This document shows, piece by piece, positions 16,937 through 24,945 of a DNA stretch of 32,263 nt (its first letter is position 1; every line of letters starts with the position of its first letter). The stretch comes from Candidatus Omnitrophota bacterium (GTDB taxonomy: Bacteria > Omnitrophota > Gorgyraeia > JABMRJ01): the NCBI GenBank assembly GCA_016783555.1, contig JADHWH010000019.1:1-32263 (forward strand), in the 5' to 3' direction. Made by a program: the position numbers and the translations under genes. The notes under the pieces are model-generated. The model saw only the letters and a program-made list of their open reading frames with translations. It did not search any database and was not told the DNA's origin.

Positions 16937-17120
16937 CTCAATACCCCCTTTCTTGCCATATTTGGTCTGATAACCTATTCTTCGCCTCTGACAGTCTAAG
17001 GAAAATATTTATAAGTCCTTACGCTGCCATAGGTTACCTGCCTTATGGGTATATATGAGAAAGACCCACCGGCGGGGCCTCTGCTGGTTAAATCAGCAGG
17101 GTCCTTCCAGGTTATCTCTG
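16937..17120 (-). ncRNA. structured 5' leader of the major pilin mRNA (candidate riboregulator)
   Basis: About 180 transcribed bases precede the pilin ATG. Visible stems are CTGCTG with CAGCAG inside GACCC...GGGTC; CCATAAGG with CCTATGG (about 17028-17050); and AAGGA with TCCTT. AGGTTATC (16969-16976), about 20 bases upstream of the RBS, pairs perfectly with GATAACCT (17109-17116) at the start of the leader and, with one G-U, with GGTAACCT (17031-17038) in the middle hairpin. Two exclusive partners are what a switch would need. It does not match the c-di-GMP, cobalamin or SAM riboswitch patterns I know. Confidence 0.5.
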
Positions 17121-17126
17121 TAAATA

Positions 17127-17154
17127 AGTATAGCACACATTAAATAAAAGTCAA
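17127..17154 (-). promoter_or_regulatory. promoter of the major pilin gene
   Basis: TTGACT (17149-17154), 16 bases, then TATACT (17127-17132) preceded by TGC, an extended -10. Both hexamers match the consensus at 5 of 6 bases. It gives a leader of about 180 bases before the pilin ATG. Confidence 0.72.
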
Positions 17155-17192
17155 CTTTTGAGAAGCCGATTCTTAACAAGACGCCTCTCTCT

Positions 17193-18407
17193 TTAGACGG
17201 CCATAAGTGTCGATAACTTGAATATTGGCAAGAACATACAGATAACTATGGTGCCTATTACAATGCCTAAAAAGGCTATGATAAGCGGCTCTATTATACT
17301 CGTAAGACCGCTTATGGCGGCCTCGACCTGCTCATCATAAAAATCGGATATTTTGGAGAGCATCTTATCAAGCTGTCCGGTCCTCTCCCCCACAGAGATC
17401 ATCCTTACAACCATAGGTGGAAATACGCCGCTCTTCTGCAAAGGGCTGGCGATAGTCTCGCCTTCTCTTATGCTCGAATGGACCTCCAAAACGGCATTCT
17501 CGATGACCTTATTTCCCGCGGTCTTTGCTACAATCTCGAGGCAGACAAGTATGGAAACACCGCTTTTTACCAAGGTAGAAAGTGTGCGCGTAAATCTGCC
17601 TACGATGATCTTTCGGAGCATCGGGCCGAAGACAGGCAGTTTAAGCTTACGGGTATCCAGAAAGAGCCTTCCTTTAGGCGTCTTTGCCAGCCGCGTAGTA
17701 AAAAATATTATCACCGACAGCGCAATAACGCCCTGCAGGAAATATTTTCTCATAAAGTCGCTTGCAGAGATAAGCATCTGCGTAGGCAAAGGCAACTTAG
17801 CGCCGAATCCCGCGTATATCTCCTTAAATATCGGTATTACCTTTATCAGCAGCAGTGCCGTAACAGATAGGGCCATGATAGTGATTATAACCGGATATAC
17901 CATCGCCGATTTAATCTTCTTCTGAAGCGCGCTTGTCTTTTCCAGATATAATGCCACTCTATCCAATATCTCGTCCAACATGCCGCTGGACTCACCCGCC
18001 TTTACCATATTTACAAAGAGATTTGAAAAGACATCGCTGTGTTTCGCCAGCCCTGCCGAGAGACTCTTGCCGGCCTCGATCTCATCGCGCACATCAAGTA
18101 CTATCTCTTTAAACCTCTTCTTCTCGATCTGCTCGCCCAATATATCAAAGGCATTGACGAGGGGTATGCCGGAGCTTACCATCGTCGCCAACTGCCTGGA
18201 AAATATGACTAAATCGTCTGCGTTAACGCGTTCTTTAAAGAAAGAGAGCGTGGAGGCCCGCGTGCCCTGCCCTACCTCGGTGATGTCAATGATAATAAGC
18301 TCCTTCTCCCTCAAAATATTTATAAGTTCTTCCCTGCTGGCGGCATCGGTGGTCCCGCTTATCGTCTTACCGTCCTTATCTTTTGCCAGATACTTGAAAC
18401 TCGGCAT
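17193..18407 (-). CDS. pilC: PilC/GspF family inner-membrane platform protein
   Basis: The membrane platform on which PilB and PilT act. It begins MPSFKYLAKDKDGKTISG, typical for the family, and has two repeated GspF domains. Features are FSRQLATMVSSGIPLVNAFDIL and LAKHSDVFSNLFVNMVKAGE in the first, and FTRTLSTLVKSGVSILVCLEI and MVVRMISVGERTGQLDKML in the second. Membrane helices are VIITIMALSVTALLLIKVI, ALSVIIFF and a C-terminal one ending VICMFLPIFKL. Its 404 residues match PilC/GspF. GGAGATAAT precedes the ATG, 9 bases after the pilB stop. Confidence 0.95.
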   Translation of the reverse strand: MPSFKYLAKDKDGKTISGTTDAASREELINILREKELIIIDITEVGQGTRASTLSFFKERVNADDLVIFSRQLATMVSSGIPLVNAFDILGEQIEKKRFKEIVLDVRDEIEAGKSLSAGLAKHSDVFSNLFVNMVKAGESSGMLDEILDRVALYLEKTSALQKKIKSAMVYPVIITIMALSVTALLLIKVIPIFKEIYAGFGAKLPLPTQMLISASDFMRKYFLQGVIALSVIIFFTTRLAKTPKGRLFLDTRKLKLPVFGPMLRKIIVGRFTRTLSTLVKSGVSILVCLEIVAKTAGNKVIENAVLEVHSSIREGETIASPLQKSGVFPPMVVRMISVGERTGQLDKMLSKISDFYDEQVEAAISGLTSIIEPLIIAFLGIVIGTIVICMFLPIFKLSTLMAV

Positions 18408-18416
18408 ATTATCTCC

Positions 18417-20141
18417 CTAATCTGACGTTATCCTCAACACCTCTTCTAAAGTCGTCATGCCGGTGGTAAACTTTTCCAATGCATTGTCTCTCAATGTCCT
18501 CATACCGTGCTTTACGGCATAATCCTTTATCTCGTCGCTCGTTGCCCTGGCCATGGTCATATCTCTAATCTTATCATCGATTATTAAGGTCTCGAGCGTC
18601 CCCATCCTTCCGTAATAACCTGTTTTGTCGCACCTATTACAGCCCTTTCCCTTGTAAAAGACCGGTCCTTTCTTCTCTTTCGAAAGTCTCTTCAAATCCA
18701 CGCCGATTCTCTTTAAAACGGATTCTGAAATATTGATCGGTTCTTTGCAGTAAGGGCATACCCGCCGGCAGAGGCGCTGGGCCACTACAAGAACCAGGCT
18801 TGAAGCGATAAGAAACGGCTCTACGCCCATATCTATAAGCCTTGTCAATGCGCTCGAGGCGTCATTTGTATGCAACGTGCTTAAGGCCAGCACGCCTGTC
18901 AAGGATGCCTTTATGGCTATATCAGCCGTCTCAAAATCTCTAATTTCGCCTATCATTATCACATCGGGGCTCTGCCTGAGAAGTGAGCGGAGGCCGTTGG
19001 CGAAAGTAAGGCCGATGTCGGGATTGATTTGGACCTGAGTTATGCCTTCAAGCTGGTATTCCACAGGATCCTCTACGGTAATTATAGACGTCTCAGGCAC
19101 ATTGAGCTTATTGAGGATAGAATAAAGGGTGGTGGACTTTCCGCTTCCAGTCGGGCCTGTAACCAATATCATGCCGTAAGGTTTCTCTAATGCCTTGTTG
19201 AATATTGCCAGGGGAGCCTGCAAGAAACCGAGCTTGTCCAACCCCACGCTTAAATTAGACTTATCAAGCGCCCTCAATACTACTTTAGCGCCGTAGGTTA
19301 CCGGCAAGATAGATACCCTGAAGTCTATCTCTTTTTGTTCGTGTTTAATCTTAAAACGGCCGTCCTGCGGAAGCCTTGACTCTGTTATATCCAGACGCGA
19401 CATAATCTTCAATCTCGCCAGCGCCGCATTCTGGTTCTTTTTCGGAAGCGAAAATGTCTCATGAAGCTTACCGTCTATGCGGTACCTTATCCTTAAAGAA
19501 TTCTCTTCCGGTTCAATATGTATATCGCTTGCCCTCTTTTTAATAGCCTCGGCTAATACCAAATCAACCACCTTTACTATAGACGCCTCTTTGCTGTCCT
19601 CCAAGGCTTTAGCCATGTCTATCTCGTCTTCCTTTACCAACTCAAGCTCCTTCTCTTCGTCAACTCCTTCCTCTATAATCTTGGACAGCTCATTCTGTTT
19701 ATCGCCGGATTTATAATAAGTCTCTATCGCGTCCTTTATATCGCTCTCGGTGGCTACAACTATATCGGCGTCATGGTTGGTGAGAGTCTTTATATCATCT
19801 ATCGCAAATATGTTTAAAGGGTCCGATGTTGCTATTGTCAGGCGTCTACCTATTTTAGATACAGGGACGAGGACATAGTGCCTTGCGAAATGTTCCGGGA
19901 TTAATTTTATTACACTGGGGTCTATTTTGTACTTGGAGAGATTGATCGGGGGTATACTGAATTCTCGGCTCAATATAATCATAAGATTTTTTTGTGTAAT
20001 GAATCCCTCTTCGATTAAAATCTTCCCCAGATTGCCGCCTCTCTTCTTTTGTATGGCGAGCGCCTTATCAAGGTTGACCTGACTTAAAAGTTTTGAATCG
20101 ATAAGAAGCTTCGAGAGTCTCTCTCTAAATAATTCAGGCAT
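18417..20141 (-). CDS. pilB: PilB/GspE-type pilus extension ATPase, copy 1
   Basis: Hexameric motor that powers pilus assembly. An MshEN-like N-terminal domain (RLSKLLIDSKLLSQ, AIQKKRGGNLGKILIEEG) spans about residues 8-150. The ATPase core has Walker A GPTGSGKST (about 329-337), the Asp box TVEDPVEY, Walker B VIMIGEIRD (about 391-400) and the His box STLHTNDA. A zinc-type tetracysteine is formed by CPYC and CNRC. 574 residues is normal. In the N-domain the first motif has Ser where Gly is usual and the second has Arg in place of Gln, so cyclic-di-GMP binding is doubtful. It lies 9 bases after a paralogue and directly before pilC. Confidence 0.94.
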   Translation of the reverse strand: MPELFRERLSKLLIDSKLLSQVNLDKALAIQKKRGGNLGKILIEEGFITQKNLMIILSREFSIPPINLSKYKIDPSVIKLIPEHFARHYVLVPVSKIGRRLTIATSDPLNIFAIDDIKTLTNHDADIVVATESDIKDAIETYYKSGDKQNELSKIIEEGVDEEKELELVKEDEIDMAKALEDSKEASIVKVVDLVLAEAIKKRASDIHIEPEENSLRIRYRIDGKLHETFSLPKKNQNAALARLKIMSRLDITESRLPQDGRFKIKHEQKEIDFRVSILPVTYGAKVVLRALDKSNLSVGLDKLGFLQAPLAIFNKALEKPYGMILVTGPTGSGKSTTLYSILNKLNVPETSIITVEDPVEYQLEGITQVQINPDIGLTFANGLRSLLRQSPDVIMIGEIRDFETADIAIKASLTGVLALSTLHTNDASSALTRLIDMGVEPFLIASSLVLVVAQRLCRRVCPYCKEPINISESVLKRIGVDLKRLSKEKKGPVFYKGKGCNRCDKTGYYGRMGTLETLIIDDKIRDMTMARATSDEIKDYAVKHGMRTLRDNALEKFTTGMTTLEEVLRITSD

Positions 20142-20150
20142 TCTATTCCC

Positions 20151-21881
20151 CTATTCAATATCCTGGTCACTGACGGTCGCCCTGATAACCTCTTCCAAAG
20201 TGGTCACGCCGGCCAGTACCTTAACAAGCCCGTTTTCCCGTAAAGTCTTCATCCCTTCTTTTCTCGCCTGCTCCTTAACGCGGGTTTCCTGTTCTTTATG
20301 CGCTATGAGTTCCTTTACCGAGGGCGTTAATTTCAACGTTTCTATCAAGCCTACCCTGCCTTTATAGCCCGTCTTGTTGCATGACTTACATCCCGCGCCT
20401 CTATATAGAGTAACGGGGGGTTTTAAAAAAGCCTCCAACCCCATTTTCGCTATCATAGACTCATCCTGTTTATAGCTCTCTTTGCATCTGGTGCATATCT
20501 TTCGAATCAGCCTCTGGGCCGCCACCATGATAACCGCGGATGATATAAGGAACGGTTCCACGCCCATGTTTATCAAACGGACTATAGAACCGCTTGCGGT
20601 CGTAGTATGCAGGGTACTCAAAACAAGGTGGCCTGTGAGCGCTGCCTTAATCGCTATATCGACAGTCGCATAATCTCTTATCTCACCCACCATTATTATA
20701 TCCGGATCCTGACGCAGGATAGACCGCAGGGAGGAAGCGAATGTCAGTCCTATATTCGGCTGGATGGCCACCTGATTTATACCCTTGAGGTCGTATTCTA
20801 CCGGATCTTCCACCGTGACGATATTCTTATCAGGGGTATCTACGTGTTTCAATATGGAGTAGAGTGTCGTCGTCTTTCCGCACCCCGTCGGTCCGCAGAC
20901 CAGAATCATACCGTGGGGCCTCCAAGACGATTCTTTTATTGCCTCCAAAGCCTGCTTTTCAAAGCCGAGTTTCTCGATGTCCAACATCGCCTGGCTCTTA
21001 TCCAGAATCCTAAGCGCCGCTTTCTCGCCGAAGCTCGACGGCAGAATAGAGACCCTGAAATCGACCTCCCGGTCGGCTGTCTTAATCTTAAATCTGCCAT
21101 CCTGAGGCAGCCGCCTCTCGGCTATGTTTAAGCTGGACATAACTTTAAGCCTGGAAATTATTGCCGGGTGCAAGGTCTTGGAGGGGCTGCTTCCTTCCTG
21201 CAATATGCCGTCCACCCTGTATCGCACCCTGGTCTGGTCTTCTAACGGTTCGACTAATATATCGCTGGCCCTCATCTTTATGCCCTCGTTGAGAAGCATA
21301 TTGGTTATCTTGACCACAGGCGCTTCTTCAGTGAGTTTCAACAGCGCCGATGAATCGACCTCTTCGGCACCGGTCTCATCTACCATCTCGATTCTCTTTG
21401 CCTCTTCAATGTCTTCTATTATCTTCTCAACGGCGCTGTGCGCATCCTCCCCGTAATATTGCTCTATCGCCTCTTCCATATCCTTATCCTTGGTAACTAC
21501 GGGACCGATCTTAAACCCTGTAAGCGCCTTGATATCATCCACCGCAAAGATGTTCAATGGATCCGACATCGCTATGGTCAATACCTCCCCCATCTTGGAT
21601 AGGGGTAGTATCTTATAATGGAGGGCGATCTTTTTCGGTATTAATTTTAAAACTTCCGGTTCGATTTTATAGCGGGAGAGGCTTATCGTGGGGATGCCGA
21701 GTTCCTGACTGAGCAGCGATGTCAGGATGTCTTTTTTTACAAAATTCTCATTTACCAGGATATCGCTTAACTTGCCGCCTTTTTCCTTCTGTATCTTAAC
21801 AGCCTTGTTTAAATCTTTTTGAGATATAGCGCCTCTCTTTACAAGGGCGTTTGTAATCCTATCTTTTATCGAAAGCGCCAT
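20151..21881 (-). CDS. PilB/GspE-type ATPase, copy 2
   Basis: A full-length paralogue (576 residues) of the neighbouring PilB. It has an MshEN-like N-domain (RITNALVKRGAISQ, AVKIQKEKGGKLSDILV), Walker A GPTGCGKTT (about 330-338), TVEDPVEY, Walker B VIMVGEIRD, the His box STLHTTTA and the tetracysteine CTRC with CKSC. All catalytic elements look intact, so both copies could be active. Divergence between the two is substantial across the N-domain, so the duplication is not recent. The copy could serve a second pilin type or form mixed hexamers; the sequence cannot decide. The frame ends DQDIE, 9 bases before the other copy. Confidence 0.93.
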   Translation of the reverse strand: MALSIKDRITNALVKRGAISQKDLNKAVKIQKEKGGKLSDILVNENFVKKDILTSLLSQELGIPTISLSRYKIEPEVLKLIPKKIALHYKILPLSKMGEVLTIAMSDPLNIFAVDDIKALTGFKIGPVVTKDKDMEEAIEQYYGEDAHSAVEKIIEDIEEAKRIEMVDETGAEEVDSSALLKLTEEAPVVKITNMLLNEGIKMRASDILVEPLEDQTRVRYRVDGILQEGSSPSKTLHPAIISRLKVMSSLNIAERRLPQDGRFKIKTADREVDFRVSILPSSFGEKAALRILDKSQAMLDIEKLGFEKQALEAIKESSWRPHGMILVCGPTGCGKTTTLYSILKHVDTPDKNIVTVEDPVEYDLKGINQVAIQPNIGLTFASSLRSILRQDPDIIMVGEIRDYATVDIAIKAALTGHLVLSTLHTTTASGSIVRLINMGVEPFLISSAVIMVAAQRLIRKICTRCKESYKQDESMIAKMGLEAFLKPPVTLYRGAGCKSCNKTGYKGRVGLIETLKLTPSVKELIAHKEQETRVKEQARKEGMKTLRENGLVKVLAGVTTLEEVIRATVSDQDIE

Positions 21882-21899
21882 CCTCTTTCGCCTTTCAAT

Positions 21900-22340
21900 C
21901 TATTTCTTCACGTAATACTTATTCAGGGCCGCGCTTAAATCGCTTAAGGTGCTTACGAAGACCTGGACGTTACAGCTTGTTATTAGCTCGATATCCTCCA
22001 CGGCTTGTATATTCAGCGGATTTGCCATGGCGATGGTCAATGTATCGCCGATCTTATCTACGCGTATAAGGCCGTATTGCCTCGCGACATTTTCAGGGAT
22101 TATTTTAATAACATCCTGATCCATTTCATAACCGGCCAATGGGAGAAAGGGAAAACCGTACTGAACTGTAATAGCCTGCACTATCTCCTCTTCGGTGGCA
22201 TAACCCAGGGCTACCAATATCTGTCCGATCAGGCCGCCTTTTTCTTTCTGTATAGCAAGGCCCTGTTCAAGCTGTTTTTTGTTGATTATATTCTTTTCTA
22301 TAAGTAGTTGGCCGAGTAGTTTATTAATCTTTTTCTTCAT
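21900..22340 (-). CDS. stand-alone MshEN (GspE N-terminal) domain protein
   Basis: 146 residues corresponding to only the N-terminal domain of the two ATPases that follow; no Walker motif. It has the two 24-residue MshEN-type motifs, LLGQLLIEKNIINKK...LEQGLAIQ and LIGQILVALGYATEE...IVQAITVQ, followed by the shared IIPENVARQYGLIRVDKIGD and LTIAMANPLNIQAVEDIE. MshEN domains in several systems bind cyclic-di-GMP. Both glycines and both terminal glutamines are present, but the first-motif Arg is replaced by Leu, which may weaken binding. The gene ends cleanly (KYYVKK) with its own AGAAGAG before the ATG, so it is a real small gene and not a broken ATPase. Confidence 0.88.
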   Translation of the reverse strand: MKKKINKLLGQLLIEKNIINKKQLEQGLAIQKEKGGLIGQILVALGYATEEEIVQAITVQYGFPFLPLAGYEMDQDVIKIIPENVARQYGLIRVDKIGDTLTIAMANPLNIQAVEDIELITSCNVQVFVSTLSDLSAALNKYYVKK

Positions 22341-22365
22341 ATCTCTTCTTAGGGTAAGTTAAAGC

Positions 22366-23430
22366 TTATTTGTGCATCAAGCGGGATAGATCGACCGCGT
22401 CTGTCGTGCGCGAAATGGCGTCTTCATAAGTTATCGATCTTCTCTGGTAGAGTTCGGCGAGGGCCTGGTTCATCGTCTTCATCCCATCTCTCTGGCCCGT
22501 CTGTATAACAGAGCCTATCTGATGCGTCTTAGCCTCGCGTATCATGCTGCGGACCGCAGGGGTCAGGACAAGGATCTCGACGGCCAAGACTCTTCCGACG
22601 CCCTTGGCCCTTGGTATGAGCTGCTGCGAAAGGATGCCTAACAAGACAAAAGAGAGCTGCGTGCGAATCTGAGCCTGCTGGTAAGCGGGAAAGACATCTA
22701 CGATCCTGTTTATGGTCTGCACGCAATCGGAAGTGTGGAGGGTGGCAAATACAAGGTGGCCTGTCTCTGCTATTATCAGGGCGGATTCTATTGTCTCGAG
22801 ATCCCTCATCTCGCCTATCAATATCACGTCGGGATCCTGCCTTAAGACGTGTTTTAATGCCGCGCCGAAAGTATACGTATCATTGCCGATCTCTCTCTGC
22901 TCTATGATGGCCTTTTTGTGTTCGTGTAAAAATTCGATAGGGTCTTCTATGGTTACGATATGGCACTGCCTTCTCTGGCTTATATAATCTATCATGGAGG
23001 CAAGGGATGTAGACTTACCGCTTCCCGTAGAGCCCGTTACCAATACCAGCCCTTTCGGCTTATTGCATAAATTTGTAACCACATCGACGGGCACCCCGCA
23101 CTCCTCAAAATTCATAATCTTAAAAGGGATGGCCCTTAATGCTATGCCCATGCTGCCCCGCTGCTGATATACATTCACCCTAAAACGGCTCAAGTCTCTA
23201 ATGCCGAAAGACATGTCCAGCTCTCTGTTTTTTTCGAAGAGCTCTATCTGTTTTTTGTTCAATATGCTGTGTGCAAGCTCCTTAGCCGTCTCCGGGGTTA
23301 TCTTATCATATTGGGTCGGTATTAACTTCTCATCGATTCTTATCTGCGGGGGACAGCCGCATGTTATATGTAGATCCGAGCCGCCTTTTTGGATTAACAA
23401 TTTAAGCAATGTGTTCATTTCCGCCTTCAT
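22366..23430 (-). CDS. pilT: PilT-type pilus retraction ATPase
   Basis: Powers pilus retraction and twitching. The N-terminal region has SDLHITCGCPPQIRIDEK. The core shows Walker A GSTGSGKST (about 133-141), TIEDPIEF, Walker B VILIGEMRD and ATLHTSD. The C-terminal motif that matters for retraction is AVRSMIREAKTHQI, the counterpart of AIRNLIRE, followed by GMKTMNQAL. 354 residues is standard. AAGGAG lies 8 bases before the ATG. Presence of PilT argues for a retractable type IV pilus rather than a type II secretion system. Confidence 0.95.
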   Translation of the reverse strand: MKAEMNTLLKLLIQKGGSDLHITCGCPPQIRIDEKLIPTQYDKITPETAKELAHSILNKKQIELFEKNRELDMSFGIRDLSRFRVNVYQQRGSMGIALRAIPFKIMNFEECGVPVDVVTNLCNKPKGLVLVTGSTGSGKSTSLASMIDYISQRRQCHIVTIEDPIEFLHEHKKAIIEQREIGNDTYTFGAALKHVLRQDPDVILIGEMRDLETIESALIIAETGHLVFATLHTSDCVQTINRIVDVFPAYQQAQIRTQLSFVLLGILSQQLIPRAKGVGRVLAVEILVLTPAVRSMIREAKTHQIGSVIQTGQRDGMKTMNQALAELYQRRSITYEDAISRTTDAVDLSRLMHK

Positions 23431-23452
23431 CTTCTCTTCTCCTTTTATTTCG

Positions 23453-24871
23453 TTATGTGGATATCCTGTTCTTGCCTTCCAGTTTGGCCTTCTTAATCGC
23501 CTGGGCAGCCTTATTGAAAAGCTCCTTTGCTGTCGTACCGTCTATGGGGTTTTCGCTCACGCTGCCGCTTACCGTCAGCGGGTCTTCTCCTTTTTTGACA
23601 AGTTTTGCCCCTTCGCTCTCGACTTTCCTGCAAATATCCTCTGCGAGGCGCATTGCCTCTTTCTTGTTCTTCTCGGGAAGCACTATGGCAAACTCATCGC
23701 CGCCCAACCTTGCCACCTTGCTTACTTCCGTGGAACTCTCTTTGAGTATGCCCGCTATCTTTTTCAGACTCTTTTCGGTTATCATCTCTCCGTGAGTATC
23801 TCTATACTGCATAAAATTGTCGACATTGAACAATAATAACGAGCACGGGCGCTGGTAGAGTATGGCCCTTCTTATCTCCTCATCCAGCCTCTCTTTTACA
23901 TACTTTTCGTTATAGAGGCCTGTCAGCTCATCTTTAATTGTCAGTTCCTTGGTCCTCTTGAGCAATGCGTCGTTTTCAATCGCGATTCCGAGCTGTTTTG
24001 ATAAGACCTTGATAAGCTCTACATCATCATCTTTAAAAATAAAGTTCTCCTTGTCATTCGCCATAAGCAGAAATCCCGTGCCCCTGCCGTGCGATACCAC
24101 AGGGACAATAAGATAATTCTTCTTTTTAAATATATTGCGGATCTCCTGCGCGCGTGGAGCGCTCTTTGCTGACGAATCTATTTTGATAGGTTTTTTCTCC
24201 TGTACGGAGGTGCCCAGATAGTCCCTGCCTATGGTAAAGGTGAGGTCCTTGAGGGTCTTTCTGTTTACGTTATCCCAGTGCTTAGGCAGCATCCGCGTTG
24301 TGCCCGCTTCAGCCAAAAATAATATCGCCGAACTATCCTCTTCAATGTCGCCCATCTTTTCGACGATTAACTTCATGACATCTTTTAACTTCTCGGAGGC
24401 CGCGATCATATCACCTATCTGAAGAAGGTTTGACAACGCCAACACCTTCTTTTGAATCTCAAGGTTCACCTCTCTCGTCTTAATACTATAGTCCTGCAGT
24501 TCAACCATCGAATCCTTAATCTTCTTTGTGATGAGGTTTATAGACTTGGCAAGCTCCCCTATCTCATCATCCGTATCTACGGTAACTTTTCGCCTGAAAT
24601 CTCCCCCCGCTATAATCTTTGCCTCCAGCGACATGTCTACTATCGGTGATATCATTCTCTTGGCAAGCACCAAGCCCAATAGTGCTATCGTTATGCTCAG
24701 GGATACGATTATGCTGACCTGCAGCATGTTTTCCAGGTGCGGAAATATAAATACGCTGACAAGGTAACCGCATACAAGAAGGGGTATTATGGACATAAGC
24801 GAAAAGACTATCATGAGTTTATAACGTAACCCCCTTGATACCAGAGACATACGTTTAAATAACCTTTTCAT
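23453..24871 (-). CDS. membrane HAMP-GAF-GGDEF protein with altered active site
   Basis: Two membrane helices at about residues 19-41 and 51-70 enclose a very short loop. A HAMP domain (ISPIVDMSLEAKIIAGGDF), a GAF-like domain at about 165-300 and a GGDEF domain at about 310-472 (DELTGLYNEKYVKERL) follow. GGDEF itself is intact (390-394). But compared with PleD the substrate residues differ: Asp327 is Asn349, Lys332 is Met354, Asn335 is Arg357 and Asp344 is Glu366. The inhibitory-site RxxD is STEV. It may be inactive or use another nucleotide. GGAG and a consensus promoter precede it, making it the first gene of the pilus block. Confidence 0.9.
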   Translation of the reverse strand: MKRLFKRMSLVSRGLRYKLMIVFSLMSIIPLLVCGYLVSVFIFPHLENMLQVSIIVSLSITIALLGLVLAKRMISPIVDMSLEAKIIAGGDFRRKVTVDTDDEIGELAKSINLITKKIKDSMVELQDYSIKTREVNLEIQKKVLALSNLLQIGDMIAASEKLKDVMKLIVEKMGDIEEDSSAILFLAEAGTTRMLPKHWDNVNRKTLKDLTFTIGRDYLGTSVQEKKPIKIDSSAKSAPRAQEIRNIFKKKNYLIVPVVSHGRGTGFLLMANDKENFIFKDDDVELIKVLSKQLGIAIENDALLKRTKELTIKDELTGLYNEKYVKERLDEEIRRAILYQRPCSLLLFNVDNFMQYRDTHGEMITEKSLKKIAGILKESSTEVSKVARLGGDEFAIVLPEKNKKEAMRLAEDICRKVESEGAKLVKKGEDPLTVSGSVSENPIDGTTAKELFNKAAQAIKKAKLEGKNRIST

Positions 24872-24916
24872 TTTTTATCTCTCCTTTTAATTATATCAAT
24901 ATTATATTCTTATTAG

Positions 24917-24945
24917 AGTATACATTATCGCCTCTACTTTGTCAA
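24917..24945 (-). promoter_or_regulatory. consensus sigma-70 promoter of the pilus block
   Basis: A perfect TTGACA (24940-24945), a 17-base spacer and TATACT (24917-24922). The -35 overlaps the TGA stop of the radical SAM gene. The leader to the GGDEF gene is about 40 bases. It would drive the GGDEF gene, pilT, the MshEN gene, both pilB-type genes and pilC. Confidence 0.82.

Noticed and set aside
16937-17120. Known c-di-GMP riboswitch in the pilin leader
   Set aside because: The class I landmarks (GCAAACC-type and GCAAAGCC-type segments with a tetraloop receptor) are absent, and I do not see the class II pattern; only a generic structured leader is claimed.
18417-23430. Type II secretion system instead of type IV pilus
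   Set aside because: PilT, PilM and short pilins with pilMNOPQ order favour a type IV pilus; no GspC, GspK or GspL-like genes are seen.
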